Assembly: GCA_041396585.1 (NCBI GenBank)
Contig: JAWKYG010000008.1
Location: forward strand, 1-64,000
Length of the DNA stretch: 64,000 bases
Origin: JAUIAI01 sp041396585
Lineage (GTDB): Bacteria > Pseudomonadota > Gammaproteobacteria > Burkholderiales > Burkholderiaceae_E
Direction of reading: 5' to 3'
In this document: one piece after another, positions 8,953-17,952 of the stretch
How the letters are laid out: every line of letters begins with the position of its first letter
How positions within the stretch are numbered: position 1 is the first letter of the stretch
The notes under the pieces: model-generated
The model's input: only the letters and a program-made list of their open reading frames with translations
Database searches by the model: none
What the model was told of the DNA's origin: nothing
Translations under genes and position numbers: made by a program

Positions 8953-10704
8953 TCAGGGCGCCGCGCCAGTGGGCGGTTCGCCAAGCGCATGCTCGATTTC
9001 TTCTATGATCTGCCGACTGTTCACGGGCTTGTGCAATAACCTGAGCCCAGCCTGATCGGCCAGGCGGATGGATTGCGCCTCGTTGACTCCGCTGATAAGC
9101 AGGGCACGCGCTTGCGGGCAGACCGCGCGCACCTGGCGAATGACCTCGATCCCGCTCTCAGCGCCAGCGAGCTGCAGATCCGCGAGCACGATCTGCGGTG
9201 TGAATTCAGCCAGCACGGCCTTGGCGCCGTCTTGATCGGCCGCATCGCGAACCAGGCACCCGGCTTCCTCGAGAAAAGCGCGAACCGCCTCGCGCACGGC
9301 GGCCTCGTCGTCAACCACCAGCACCCGTGTTCCCGGGGTGCGCGAGACGCGTCCGGGCAGCGGGGCCTCATTGGCAGGCTCCGCCGCCCGCTCAGCCAGG
9401 GGCAGGCGCACAGAGAAGGTGCTGCCACGCCCTGGTGAACTGCGCAGATCGAGGCTGCCACCCTGAAGATGGACAAGCCGCCGGACGATTGACAGCCCCA
9501 GACCGAGGCCTCTACGCCGTGAACGCTCAACCGAGTCCACCTGATAGAACTCGTCGAACACCCGCGTCTGTTCGTCTGCCGACAGCCCGATTCCCGTATC
9601 GGACACCGCGACAATTGCCTGACCATCGCGCTTCTTTATCTCGATGAAGATGCTGCCCATGTGCGTGTACTTGATCGCGTTGTCGAGCAGATTCCGCAAC
9701 ACCCTCTCCAGCATGAGGCGATCTGCCAGCACGTACACGCCCTCGTCGAGCGACATTTGAAGCTGTAGTCCCTGCTGCTCGGCGCGGGGCCGATGCGACT
9801 CGACCAAGCGACGCACCAGGTTCTCGGCATCGACGCCCTGGAGCCTGGGTTGCATGACACCGGCATCGAGCTTGGAGATATCCAGCAGGGCATCGAGTTC
9901 GGTTGAGAGATCGTTTGTGGCAGTGTTGATCTGCTCGGCGATCTTGTGCGAGCGCGCATCGAGCTTGCGCAGCAGCAGCGTGCCGCTGAGCATCGACAGG
10001 GCGTGCAAAGGCTGACGCAGATCGTGACTGGCGGCGGCCAGGAAGCGGGTCTTGGCGCGACTGGCACTGTCGGCAGCCGCCACCGCCTCCCGAAGCTGCT
10101 GATTGAGCAGATTTCGCCGGCTGCGAATCTCGAACGACTCGCGAAACGCTACAAAGGTGTCTCGGGACAAGGAAACAATGATGAATGCGAGCAGTGCGAT
10201 CAGCGCGGCGACACCTATGGGCACCCAGGGCTGCAGCGAATCGAACGGGGTCATCAGCCACATCACCATGAGCACCACGAACGGTGGGGCGCCATGGGCC
10301 AGCATGATAGGCCGATAGCCGACGGACGTTGCCACGGTGCCGGCCGCCATGCCGATGTGCACCATCGAGAAGACGGCGCGCTCCATTTCCGACAGCCACG
10401 GAAAGCACATCACCGAGACGCCCATGACCACGCCGGCAGCAGCCGCGAGAGCAACGACCCGGCGAACCTGCTGACGGGGATCTCCGCTACGGTCGAGGGC
10501 GGCAGCCGCCGTCCCGCGTACGCGGCCGAACTGAGCCAGTACCGCCGCACCAAACCAAGCGGTGACTATCCAGACCGGGATGCGACCGATGGCCAGGCCC
10601 GCGAGCACGACAGCTGCCAGAACCGCCGCCCAGGCCTTGACAGCGTGTGTCGCGAGCGACTTGAGCAGCGCACTCTCTATGGATTCATTCAAGGCCTCGG
10701 ACAA
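8953..10704 (-). CDS. Hybrid sensor histidine kinase with C-terminal receiver (region 1)
   Basis: The frame is open to 10848, but a TTG at 10704 preceded five bases away by AGGAG is the best start, giving 583 residues. An N-terminal membrane region of several hydrophobic helices (about 15-175) is followed by a HisKA domain with phospho-acceptor His227 in ASHDLRQP, an ATPase domain (NLLDNAIKYT, DTGIGL, GLGLGLSIV) and a receiver domain with VVDDE and phospho-acceptor Asp509 in VLADLQL. No periplasmic sensor domain is obvious, so sensing may be through the membrane part. It follows the response regulator gene and precedes a decayed kinase copy and the fusion enzyme on the same strand. The likely role is control of this module; the signal is unknown. 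Confidence 0.9.
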   Translation of the reverse strand: MSEALNESIESALLKSLATHAVKAWAAVLAAVVLAGLAIGRIPVWIVTAWFGAAVLAQFGRVRGTAAAALDRSGDPRQQVRRVVALAAAAGVVMGVSVMCFPWLSEMERAVFSMVHIGMAAGTVATSVGYRPIMLAHGAPPFVVLMVMWLMTPFDSLQPWVPIGVAALIALLAFIIVSLSRDTFVAFRESFEIRSRRNLLNQQLREAVAAADSASRAKTRFLAAASHDLRQPLHALSMLSGTLLLRKLDARSHKIAEQINTATNDLSTELDALLDISKLDAGVMQPRLQGVDAENLVRRLVESHRPRAEQQGLQLQMSLDEGVYVLADRLMLERVLRNLLDNAIKYTHMGSIFIEIKKRDGQAIVAVSDTGIGLSADEQTRVFDEFYQVDSVERSRRRGLGLGLSIVRRLVHLQGGSLDLRSSPGRGSTFSVRLPLAERAAEPANEAPLPGRVSRTPGTRVLVVDDEAAVREAVRAFLEEAGCLVRDAADQDGAKAVLAEFTPQIVLADLQLAGAESGIEVIRQVRAVCPQARALLISGVNEAQSIRLADQAGLRLLHKPVNSRQIIEEIEHALGEPPTGAAP

Positions 10705-10774
10705 GCTGTCTCCTGTTGGACGAGTCAAACACGGGCCAGACGCCGTCGTGTGCATGCGTACGGACTGCCCGGCA

Positions 10775-11434
10775 CTATTTGTCGCGCCGACCGGGCACGA
10801 GCCCGAGATCGGCCGCAGCGAATGCGGCCTCGGTGCGGTTGTTGACACCCAACGCCCGATAGGCCACGGAAAGATGTTGTTTGACCGTACCCTCTGAGAT
10901 GTTCAACTCACGGGCCACCACCTTGTTGGGCTTGCCCTGAATCACCAGCATCAGGGTATCGATGTGACGCTGCGAAAGCTCGAGTGCGGGGTTCGCACCT
11001 TCAGCAGTGCCTGCGCCGGGCATCCGGCGCGTCGCACCGCGCAGAACTTGCGCAGGCAGATAAACGCCCCCGGCCAACACCAGCTGCAATGCGCCGATCA
11101 GCACGGGGCTGCTAGAGGATTTCGGAACGAAACCGGCTGCGCCGGATTCGAGGCACTGCTCAACCAGGTCTGGGTCGGAATCCTGGCCAGACAGCACGAC
11201 AACGGTTGACTCGGCGAAGAGATCGCGAATCTGTCGCAGTGAATCCAGACCATTGGAATCCGCCAGGCCCAGATCCACCAGGATCAGATCGACGAGTTCC
11301 TGCGCGCGCGAATGCGCGGTGACGTCTGCGACACTTCCGGCGTGAAGAAACTCGATCTCGTCGGAGAGTTCACTGAGCAGCAACGAGAGACCGTCCCGGA
11401 AAGACGGATGGTCATCGACTAAGAGAACCTTCAT
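10775..11434 (-). CDS. NarL/FixJ-type response regulator (region 1)
   Basis: This 219-residue protein has an N-terminal receiver domain with the acidic pair Asp7/Asp8, phospho-acceptor Asp54 (LILVDLGLAD) and the conserved Lys in FVPKS, then a LuxR-type helix-turn-helix near residues 150-212 (LSQRHIDTLMLVIQGKPNKV and the following GTVKQHL). It is the first gene of the leftward operon, upstream of the hybrid kinase. It very probably receives phosphate from that kinase and regulates transcription of the module. A 42-bp palindrome lies 110 bp upstream, between it and the divergent LuxR-like gene, and is a candidate operator. It is a clear paralogue of the regulator at 19728-20486. Confidence 0.93.
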   Translation of the reverse strand: MKVLLVDDHPSFRDGLSLLLSELSDEIEFLHAGSVADVTAHSRAQELVDLILVDLGLADSNGLDSLRQIRDLFAESTVVVLSGQDSDPDLVEQCLESGAAGFVPKSSSSPVLIGALQLVLAGGVYLPAQVLRGATRRMPGAGTAEGANPALELSQRHIDTLMLVIQGKPNKVVARELNISEGTVKQHLSVAYRALGVNNRTEAAFAAADLGLVPGRRDK

Positions 11435-11543
11435 GGCAGGCTCCGGTTTCCGGTTTTGTGAATCGGCGAAGGCATACGCAGATTACATCAGAGCCCCTCC
11501 CTGATGAACCGCCGGCACCATCTCCTCACCCGTTGCGCCCTTT

Positions 11544-11585
11544 CGGCCATACCGAATTGGCCATCTGGCCAATTCGGTATGGCCG
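11544..11585. promoter_or_regulatory. 42-bp perfect palindrome in the divergent intergenic region
   Basis: Two 20-base arms, each the exact reverse complement of the other, flank a 2-base centre. The left arm holds ggccataccgaattggcca (11545-11563) and the right arm its complement (11566-11584), with one further C-G pair outside. It lies in the 315-bp gap between the response regulator (start 11434, leftward) and the LuxR-like gene (start 11750, rightward). Position and length suit an operator for a dimeric regulator controlling both directions; a cruciform or transcript hairpin is the alternative. The rest of the gap contains the GGAG ribosome site of the LuxR-like gene and a weaker dyad (ggcgatc/gatcgcc near 11610-11660). 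Confidence 0.65.
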
Positions 11586-11749
11586 TTTGTCCTGACCACC
11601 GACGGTTGGCGATCGCAATCTGGCAGAACGGGCTGCACAACATCGCTTTTTGTCGGATCGCCGTTGGCCATTTCTTCTCCAACCGCGATATGCCCTTCGT
11701 GAACCCGAGCCGCGACACTGACGAGAGGACAAGAACAGTGGAGCCTGCC

Positions 11750-12430
11750 ATGGATGCCCGCACCCGCCCATTCCCGCTCGCTTCGGCGTCGCCCGAAGAC
11801 ACCTCGTTCCGTTCATCGAACGGCGGCGTTTCGCAACCGCGGCCCGGGCCGATCAACGGGCCTCGCGAGGCCGTGCTTTCGCTCGCGTCTTATCGTCGAA
11901 CCGTTCAGGCCCCATATCCGGTGCTTTACTCGGACGCATCCGTGATGCCAACCCACATTGGTCTGGACCAATGGCTGGCCGCAAACACCACCTTCATGCT
12001 GGAGCGCGACCGATTGATTCCGCATGCCAGGAGCGCGCAAACGGAATGGCTGCAGGCGGTTTCGCTGGTCGCGCGCAAACGCCAGCGGCGTCTCTTCGAC
12101 CTGATCGAGAATTCCCTGCCGCAGACCTTCCTGCTGGAGCCGGGTGAGTTCGAAAATACGGTTGTTGTCATTGCCGGGGCCCACGGGATCTGCAGCGACT
12201 GGGTGTATGGCGAGTACACCCGGCAACACGCGCTAACCGCGTCCGAGTGCGCGGTTCTCTCGCTGCTGCTGCAGGGATTGCCGGCCAAGCGAATTGCGTC
12301 TGCGCGCAAATCCTCCGAGGCGACGATCCGCACCCAGATCCGGGCAATCCTGACAAAATGCGGCTTCCATAGTCAGATCGCTCTGGCACTGCACATTGCC
12401 CGGCTGCCGAAGCCGAGCCGCTTCGAGTAG
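11750..12430 (+). CDS. LuxR-HTH transcriptional regulator without receiver (region 1)
   Basis: The frame is open from 11504, but the ATG at 11750 follows GGAG at a suitable distance and the upstream part covers the palindrome, so 226 residues are preferred. Residues 1-150 show no recognisable domain. The C-terminus contains a LuxR-type helix-turn-helix: LTASECAVLSLLLQGLPAKR followed by SEATIRTQIRAILTKCGF. It lacks a phospho-acceptor domain, so it is not a standard two-component regulator. It diverges from the response regulator operon and ends 20 bp before the convergent end of the region-2 phosphoesterase gene. The gene at 20691-21413 has the same place in the second copy of the module. A role in module control is inferred. 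Confidence 0.75.
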   Translation: MDARTRPFPLASASPEDTSFRSSNGGVSQPRPGPINGPREAVLSLASYRRTVQAPYPVLYSDASVMPTHIGLDQWLAANTTFMLERDRLIPHARSAQTEWLQAVSLVARKRQRRLFDLIENSLPQTFLLEPGEFENTVVVIAGAHGICSDWVYGEYTRQHALTASECAVLSLLLQGLPAKRIASARKSSEATIRTQIRAILTKCGFHSQIALALHIARLPKPSRFE

Positions 12431-12450
12431 CGGCCCGCGCCCGGTTCACA

Positions 12451-13602
12451 TCAACCCGGCAGCCTGAGGCTCTCGGTCACCATGCGCGTCTCCCCGCAGA
12501 ACGACGCTTCGACGATTCCGGCATTCGCATAGCCGCCGAAGCCCAGTTCACAAAACCCGTTGCCGGTATTCATGAACCGCGTACGCGCAACCACCTGCAC
12601 GGGCCCCGTCCCCGCCAACGGGATCGTGATGAACTCGTCATCTTCCACAAACGCCTCCGCCACCCCGTTGGCAAACGGATACGGCCCGTACAGTGGCGAG
12701 GCATGCACGCTGTGGATGATCACGGGCGCCAGGCCTGCCGCGCGCAGCTCGGCCCGGGTCACGAACGACAGGTGCTCATCGCCGGAGACGAACAGCAGCC
12801 CGGGCACCTGCTTGCGAACGATGGTATCGAACAGCTCGGCGAGGAACGCCGGATAGCCGTCGCAGGCGTCTGATTGCAGGGCGCTGGCGGTGCTGCCGCC
12901 ATCGGCCACCAGCAGTCGGCGCGGCAGCAGCGTGGAGGCCGAGAGCACGAGCTTGGGCAGCACGCGGCCGGCGCGGCGATCGCGCACCAGGCAGCTGTCC
13001 AGCCAACCGCGGAATGCCGCCATCTGCCCGGGCGAGCACATGCGCGCGCGCTCGATGTTGTGGATGTCGCGGCGTTCGCGTTCGCTGCGCAGATCGAGGG
13101 CGAAGGCGCCCATGCCGGCAACAGATTCGATCGGGCCCCAGAGCGGGCATCGAAAGACGTCCCTGGGGGATATGCGAACGAGCCCGGCGCGCATGTTCTG
13201 CATGTGCGCGCGCTTGCCGTAGAAGAGCGCGCGCCGCAGGTGCCGGTTCACCGCATGGCGCCCGGCCGGCTCCCAGTTCTCTTCGTATTCGTGATCATCG
13301 GCCATGCAGAACACATGATCGACCGCCTCGACCACATCGCGCCAGACGCGCCCCTTCAGAAAGCGATACGGCGCGTCATAGCGGTCATAGGGATGCTCGG
13401 GGTCGAACAGCCCGGCCGTGGGATCGACATAGATCGTGTCGCCGGCCATCCAGAGCACGCGCTGCGCATCCGGTCTTTCCTCGGCAATCGCGCGCAGCCG
13501 GGTGTGCATGCGCGCAAGCGAGCGGTAGGCCGGAATTTCGCGCAGCAGATCGGGCGGGTATTGGCACGAGGCCAGCATCAGAACCGCGTGATTCGTGCTC
13601 AT
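12451..13602 (-). CDS. PhoD-like metallophosphoesterase (region 2)
   Basis: The ATG at 13602 overlaps the stop of the upstream hydrolase frame as ATGA, giving 383 residues and implying translational coupling. Metal-site motifs of the PhoD family are present: GDTIYVDPTAG, DDHEYEENW and SGDEHLSFV, plus LDLRSERERRD, which matches LPCFAMDTRSER in the region-1 fusion. No Tat or Sec signal is seen, unlike classical exported PhoD alkaline phosphatases, so it is probably cytoplasmic. It is the free-standing equivalent of residues 1755-2169 of the region-1 fusion. Hydrolysis of a phosphate mono- or diester produced or used by the GMC/hydrolase partner is inferred; the substrate is unknown. Confidence 0.9.
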   Translation of the reverse strand: MSTNHAVLMLASCQYPPDLLREIPAYRSLARMHTRLRAIAEERPDAQRVLWMAGDTIYVDPTAGLFDPEHPYDRYDAPYRFLKGRVWRDVVEAVDHVFCMADDHEYEENWEPAGRHAVNRHLRRALFYGKRAHMQNMRAGLVRISPRDVFRCPLWGPIESVAGMGAFALDLRSERERRDIHNIERARMCSPGQMAAFRGWLDSCLVRDRRAGRVLPKLVLSASTLLPRRLLVADGGSTASALQSDACDGYPAFLAELFDTIVRKQVPGLLFVSGDEHLSFVTRAELRAAGLAPVIIHSVHASPLYGPYPFANGVAEAFVEDDEFITIPLAGTGPVQVVARTRFMNTGNGFCELGFGGYANAGIVEASFCGETRMVTESLRLPG

Positions 13603-14105
13603 GGTTCGCCCAGGAAGCGGCCGATGGCCTGCAAGACCTTGCCGCAATCGCGCCCGATCAGGCTGTCCTGGTGACCCAGGCCCGGAAAGATCTGGCTGCT
13701 CAGCCGCTGGCCGATGCCGCAGCGATCGAACAGCGCATGGGCCAGGGCCACCGAGCTGGCCTCGAAGATGCCGTTTTGCTCGCCGTGCACCCAGAAGGTG
13801 GGTGCCTGCCAGCAGGCCGCGAGATGCGCATCGAACTCGTAGGGTTGGCCATGCTGGTCGCAGATGCGCTGGTGGCGGGCGAAGCCGATCGATTGCGCGA
13901 TCGTTTCGGTGCTCAAGGGCCCGAAGAAGTCATCGATGTCGGCGAGCAGCTCGGGCGAGAGATTGGCCAGGCTGAAGGCCTTGCCATAGAGCAGATCCAT
14001 GCGGTGGCGGACCTGCGTGAACGGCGTGCGTCGCCACAGGGGGTTTTCGGCCGCGTATTCGCTGTTATCGGGATAAGGCAAGGTGCTCAACAGCCGATCG
14101 AGCAC
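13599..14105 (-). CDS. C-terminal part of the region-2 alpha/beta hydrolase, in a shifted frame
   Basis: This frame continues the hydrolase that ends prematurely at 14087. It carries the end of the fold, including FWVHGEQNGIF and the probable catalytic His in GLGHQDSLIG, which align with ATGMENRVF and TGHMDFVFG of the region-1 fusion. The nominal start is a GTG with a purine stretch directly against it and no spacing, so independent initiation is unlikely. The two frames join if one base is added near 14122 (reading NPGALGEEVLDRLL in place of NPEPWARRC). The cause is a true frameshift, a recoding site or an assembly error. Its stop overlaps the PhoD gene start. Confidence 0.8.
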   Translation of the reverse strand: MLDRLLSTLPYPDNSEYAAENPLWRRTPFTQVRHRMDLLYGKAFSLANLSPELLADIDDFFGPLSTETIAQSIGFARHQRICDQHGQPYEFDAHLAACWQAPTFWVHGEQNGIFEASSVALAHALFDRCGIGQRLSSQIFPGLGHQDSLIGRDCGKVLQAIGRFLGEP

Positions 14106-17100
14106 CTCCTCGCCCAGGGCTCCGGGTTCACCGGGGCGAACTGGAAGCTGTTGTTGGGCAACAGGTAGCGAAACGCCTGCATCAGGTAGGCGCGAAACAC
14201 ATTGATCGCCGAGAAGCGCATCACGGGCCCGGCCTGTGACAGCACCACGCGGCGCACCTTGCGATGCAAGCCCGCGTGCGGGCCGCTCTCATAGTGCTCC
14301 GGATCGGCAAGCAGGGTCATGCTGAACATCACCGCGCCCATGCAATGGGCGACGATGTCCACCTGCCCGCTGGCGCTCTCGGCGGCGATCTCGGTGATCG
14401 CCGCCGGCAGATCGCCAAAGGCGATGTCCTCGAAGCGCCAGGGATGGCTGGCCGTGGGCATGCCCGAGCTCGAGCGCATATCGATCACCCAGACCTCCCT
14501 GCCCTCGCCGGTGAGCGAGCGGACCAGACCGGGCGAGAGACTGGGATGCGCCCAGGTGGTGCCACTGGCGCTGTAGCCGTGGATCAGCAGCACGGGGGGA
14601 AGCGCCGCGGCCGCCGGCCACCGGCTCATTGCGCGGGGATCGCGATAACGCATCAGGCGATAGCGCCTGGTGCCGTCGTTCTCGCCCCGGACGGCGAGCC
14701 CGACGGCAGAGTCGGCGGCCTCGTCGTGGCGACACTCGCAAAGCAGATCGGGATAGGGCTGGGCCAGACGGTGGCGGTTGTTCGCGCGCCGCGGTGGCAC
14801 GGGCTCGGGCGTGTCGGGAGCGGTGAACGTGAACAGGTTCTGCAGCAGCACCGGGCGGCTGACCTGGCCCAGGAAGTGCGCATAGTCGGCCCAGCCGTCC
14901 GGCCCGGTTTCCTCATCGACGATGCGCAGCAAGGGCGTGCGCTGCTGCGCGAGCCAGGCCAGATCCAGGCGCAGCGGCAGCGCATAGGCCAGCCCCGGGA
15001 ACTGCTCGAGATGCACCTGCATCAGCTGACGCCAGGGGTTGTCATGACGGCGATAGCGCACGCGCTTGCGACCTTCGATGCGCGCGCCGCGCCGGATCAG
15101 CGATCGCCAGGGCTCATCGGCGGCGAGGTCGGCCGCGCCATGGATGGCCAGCGAATAGATCATGTCGCGCTGGCGCCCGGCATGACGCATGACCCGCACC
15201 GCGATGGGCGCGCGCTCACGCAGGAAGCGGCCAAAGCCGATGCCCGGACCGGCCTCGCCCGTCTCGGGTGTGGCGCGCGGCCACCAGGTGTCGCCGGCCC
15301 ACCAGTCGCGCGCCTTGCGGGTGAACCACTGCCACATCGTGCGCGCACCGGTATTGCACAGCCAGGCCCAGCCCCCGCGCAGGAACCGGCGCCAGGCGGC
15401 GGCCGGCTGCTCGTGCAAGACATCGATGTGGCCGCTCACCGGCGCGATCAACACCGCGTGCTCGTTCAGGAACGCATCCGGGTCGCATTGCATGCGGTGC
15501 ATGGCATCGAGCCAGCCTGTGGGATCCTGCTCGCGCCACGCTTTCAGTTCGCGCGCATCATGGAGCCTGCGCCAGATCTCGCGCTTGAAGATGCGCAGGC
15601 GGCTGCTTTGCGGCACGGTGGCCGGAATGCTCGCCTGTGCGGCGCCGGCCGCCGCCGCAGGCGGATCGCCACCGCGCCCCTGCAAGAGAATGCGCGCGCC
15701 CGATTCCACCGTGGTGCGGGCATCGAGCGGTGCCGAGTGCAGGGTGAGCTCCAGCACCACGTGCTCACGAACACCGGCCACGGTCAGCACCGCCTCCCCC
15801 ACGAGCCGCTCGGACAGGGTCAGGCGCGTCGGGCGTTTCGCCGGCGGCGCGCGATCCGGGGCGAGCCGGGCGAACACCGGCCGGTGGCCGGTGGGCATCG
15901 GCGCCGCCGCGGCCGGTGCTTCGACGAAGCCCCAGTCTTGCGCCAGGCGCTCGGCCGCGCGCAGCGATACCGCGGAGATGGTCAGCGCCGGATTGATGCC
16001 GATGGCGCCGGGCACCACCGCGCCATCGAGCACCGCCAGGCCATCGTGCACGGCGGGCCCCTCGGCAGTGCTCGTGCCCAGCGGGTTGAACACGCGCCCC
16101 AGATCATCGACCACGCCGGAGTCTGCATCGTCGCCCATCGGGCAGCCGCCCAGCGGATGCACGGTGATGCGCGGCCCCTCCTGCATGTCGTCGAACATCA
16201 TCCGGGCAGGGCCCAGGGGCCGCCAGATCGGGTTGGCATGCACCTGCGCGCCGGGCAGATCGCGCGCGCAGCGCTCACGCAGCCAGTCGAGCGCACGCTG
16301 ATAGTGTTCGCTGGGCGGGCGCTTGCTCCAGGACATCAGCATCGCGCCGTCGGCAACATCGATGCCGCCGCGATCGTCCCTGGGCAGCTCCAGCCTGCCC
16401 AGGCCGCCATCGTCACCCATCACCGCCAGCACCAGCGAGTGCTCGAGCAGCGCATCGCCAACCCGGGTGTCTTCATCCGAGCTGCGTGCGCACGAGGCGC
16501 GCGCATCGACCGCGGCCGCGGTCAGCCGTACCAGACCGAGCGTCTGGGCCAGCAGATCGCGCAGGCCCGAGGGAATGCCCAGTTCCTGAATCGAGACCCG
16601 CGGCGGCGCATCGGTCAGGTCGAGCCCCTGCATCGGATCGATCCCGCGTTCATGGACATCGCGCAGATCGAGCGCCCCTGTGATCGTGGGCCCGACTGCG
16701 CGGGCCGACGGGGCCAGCGCAGGATCGGCCGCCGCGCGCGCCGGATGGGGCAGATCGGTGACCGCAACGATCATGTCGCCGTTGCCGGAGAAGCATTCGC
16801 CCAGGCGCGATGACAGATGCAGGCGCCCCTCGCCCGCGTGCTTGCCCGAGCGCGCCAGCAATTCGGTAGACCCATAGCTGCCCGCGGCCACCACCAGGCG
16901 TCGCGTGCTGATGATGAACGGCGCCACCGCGCGCCGGCGCAGCGCACCATCGGTGTGGGTGGCATGAACCAGCCACCCACCGTGGTTTCGCGGCTCGAAT
17001 CGCAGTGCCGTGACATCGGTGTAGATCTGCACGCCGCGCGCCGCGGCTTGCGCCAGCACCATGACATCGAGCGAGCGCTTGGCATCGAAGTTGCAGCCGG

Positions 17101-17947
17101 TGGCGCAGTCGCCGCAACCATGGCAGGTATGCAGACGTAGCCCTTCACGGGTATCGGGTTCGAGCTGCACGGTGATCGGCACGGCCTCGGCGGCCACCGC
17201 ATCACCCCCCAGACGCTCGAGCATGTCGTGCTTGGGCGGTCTGACCCGGGCCGCGGCGACGCTGTTGGGCCGGCCGTCGGATTCGCGCACGGCGCCCAGG
17301 ATCGCCCCGGCCCGGGCGAAGAACGGGCGCAGCGTGGCCGCCTCGGCCAGTGCGCGCGGCCAGCGGCCGTTGGCGAAGACCGCTTCATCGGGCGCGAGCA
17401 TGACCCCGGCATTGATCAGCGAACCACCGCCCAGGCCGTTGGCCACCAGCGCGCACATGGCCTGGCTGAGCTTGAAGTCGAACAACCCGTGCGGCATGCC
17501 CGCCGGCTTGGGCACCTGCTGCAGGGGATCATCGGGGGCCGTGGGAAAACTGCCGCGCACCTCACCCGCGAGATCGGAGAAGCGCTGCGGGAACATGCCG
17601 GGCAGGCGCTCGCGACCGCGCTCGAGCAGCGCGATTCGCGCGGGCCGCAGGCTGCCATCGATACCGTCGCGCACCTGGCGTCCGGCCATGGTACGGGCGA
17701 CCATCGAGGCGCCGTAGCCGCTGCCGATGATGAGCAGATCGAAATCCGTCTCGCCCGCATCCTCGCGCAGGCGCGTGCCGTGTGCCGCGACCTCCCGCTC
17801 ATGCATTGCTTGCGCATGCGGATGAGCCGCCAACCAGGTTTCGATGCCGCGCGAGACAAAGCGCACGGCTCGGCCGCGACCCCGCGCTCCTGCGTTCGGC
17901 GCCAGCGTGTGTGCCGAATCTTCAGCCTCCCCGAGCCTTTCGAGCAC
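14087..17947 (-). CDS. GMC oxidoreductase fused to alpha/beta hydrolase (1286 aa before frameshift, region 2)
   Basis: The start is a GTG 5 bp after the kinase stop. Residues 70-665 are GMC-type: FAD motif GSGYGA (75-80), NGLGGGSLINAG, HPLGGC (His597) and INPALT (Asn652). Cys275, 278, 281 and 285 form C-x2-C-x2-C-x3-C, as in the region-1 fusion. Residues 670-1100 form a linker region similar in place and size to that of region 1. The hydrolase part has LLIHGYSASG (about 1121-1130) and AHCMGA with Cys1202 at the nucleophile position. The frame ends at residue 1286 before the catalytic His; the rest is at 13599-14105. Joined, the enzyme would be about 1450 residues. An N-terminal extension of about 65 residues has no signal peptide. 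Function: FAD-dependent alcohol or sterol-like oxidation plus (thio)ester chemistry; substrate unknown. Confidence 0.88.
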   Translation of the reverse strand: MLERLGEAEDSAHTLAPNAGARGRGRAVRFVSRGIETWLAAHPHAQAMHEREVAAHGTRLREDAGETDFDLLIIGSGYGASMVARTMAGRQVRDGIDGSLRPARIALLERGRERLPGMFPQRFSDLAGEVRGSFPTAPDDPLQQVPKPAGMPHGLFDFKLSQAMCALVANGLGGGSLINAGVMLAPDEAVFANGRWPRALAEAATLRPFFARAGAILGAVRESDGRPNSVAAARVRPPKHDMLERLGGDAVAAEAVPITVQLEPDTREGLRLHTCHGCGDCATGCNFDAKRSLDVMVLAQAAARGVQIYTDVTALRFEPRNHGGWLVHATHTDGALRRRAVAPFIISTRRLVVAAGSYGSTELLARSGKHAGEGRLHLSSRLGECFSGNGDMIVAVTDLPHPARAAADPALAPSARAVGPTITGALDLRDVHERGIDPMQGLDLTDAPPRVSIQELGIPSGLRDLLAQTLGLVRLTAAAVDARASCARSSDEDTRVGDALLEHSLVLAVMGDDGGLGRLELPRDDRGGIDVADGAMLMSWSKRPPSEHYQRALDWLRERCARDLPGAQVHANPIWRPLGPARMMFDDMQEGPRITVHPLGGCPMGDDADSGVVDDLGRVFNPLGTSTAEGPAVHDGLAVLDGAVVPGAIGINPALTISAVSLRAAERLAQDWGFVEAPAAAAPMPTGHRPVFARLAPDRAPPAKRPTRLTLSERLVGEAVLTVAGVREHVVLELTLHSAPLDARTTVESGARILLQGRGGDPPAAAAGAAQASIPATVPQSSRLRIFKREIWRRLHDARELKAWREQDPTGWLDAMHRMQCDPDAFLNEHAVLIAPVSGHIDVLHEQPAAAWRRFLRGGWAWLCNTGARTMWQWFTRKARDWWAGDTWWPRATPETGEAGPGIGFGRFLRERAPIAVRVMRHAGRQRDMIYSLAIHGAADLAADEPWRSLIRRGARIEGRKRVRYRRHDNPWRQLMQVHLEQFPGLAYALPLRLDLAWLAQQRTPLLRIVDEETGPDGWADYAHFLGQVSRPVLLQNLFTFTAPDTPEPVPPRRANNRHRLAQPYPDLLCECRHDEAADSAVGLAVRGENDGTRRYRLMRYRDPRAMSRWPAAAALPPVLLIHGYSASGTTWAHPSLSPGLVRSLTGEGREVWVIDMRSSSGMPTASHPWRFEDIAFGDLPAAITEIAAESASGQVDIVAHCMGAVMFSMTLLADPEHYESGPHAGLHRKVRRVVLSQAGPVMRFSAINVFRAYLMQAFRYLLPNNSFQFAPVNPEPWARRCSIGC

Positions 17948-17952
17948 CGCGC

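Noticed and set aside
10704..10848. Start of the region-1 kinase at 10848
   Set aside because: That would overlap the response regulator gene by 74 bp and add a head without hydrophobic or domain character; TTG 10704 has a proper AGGAG.
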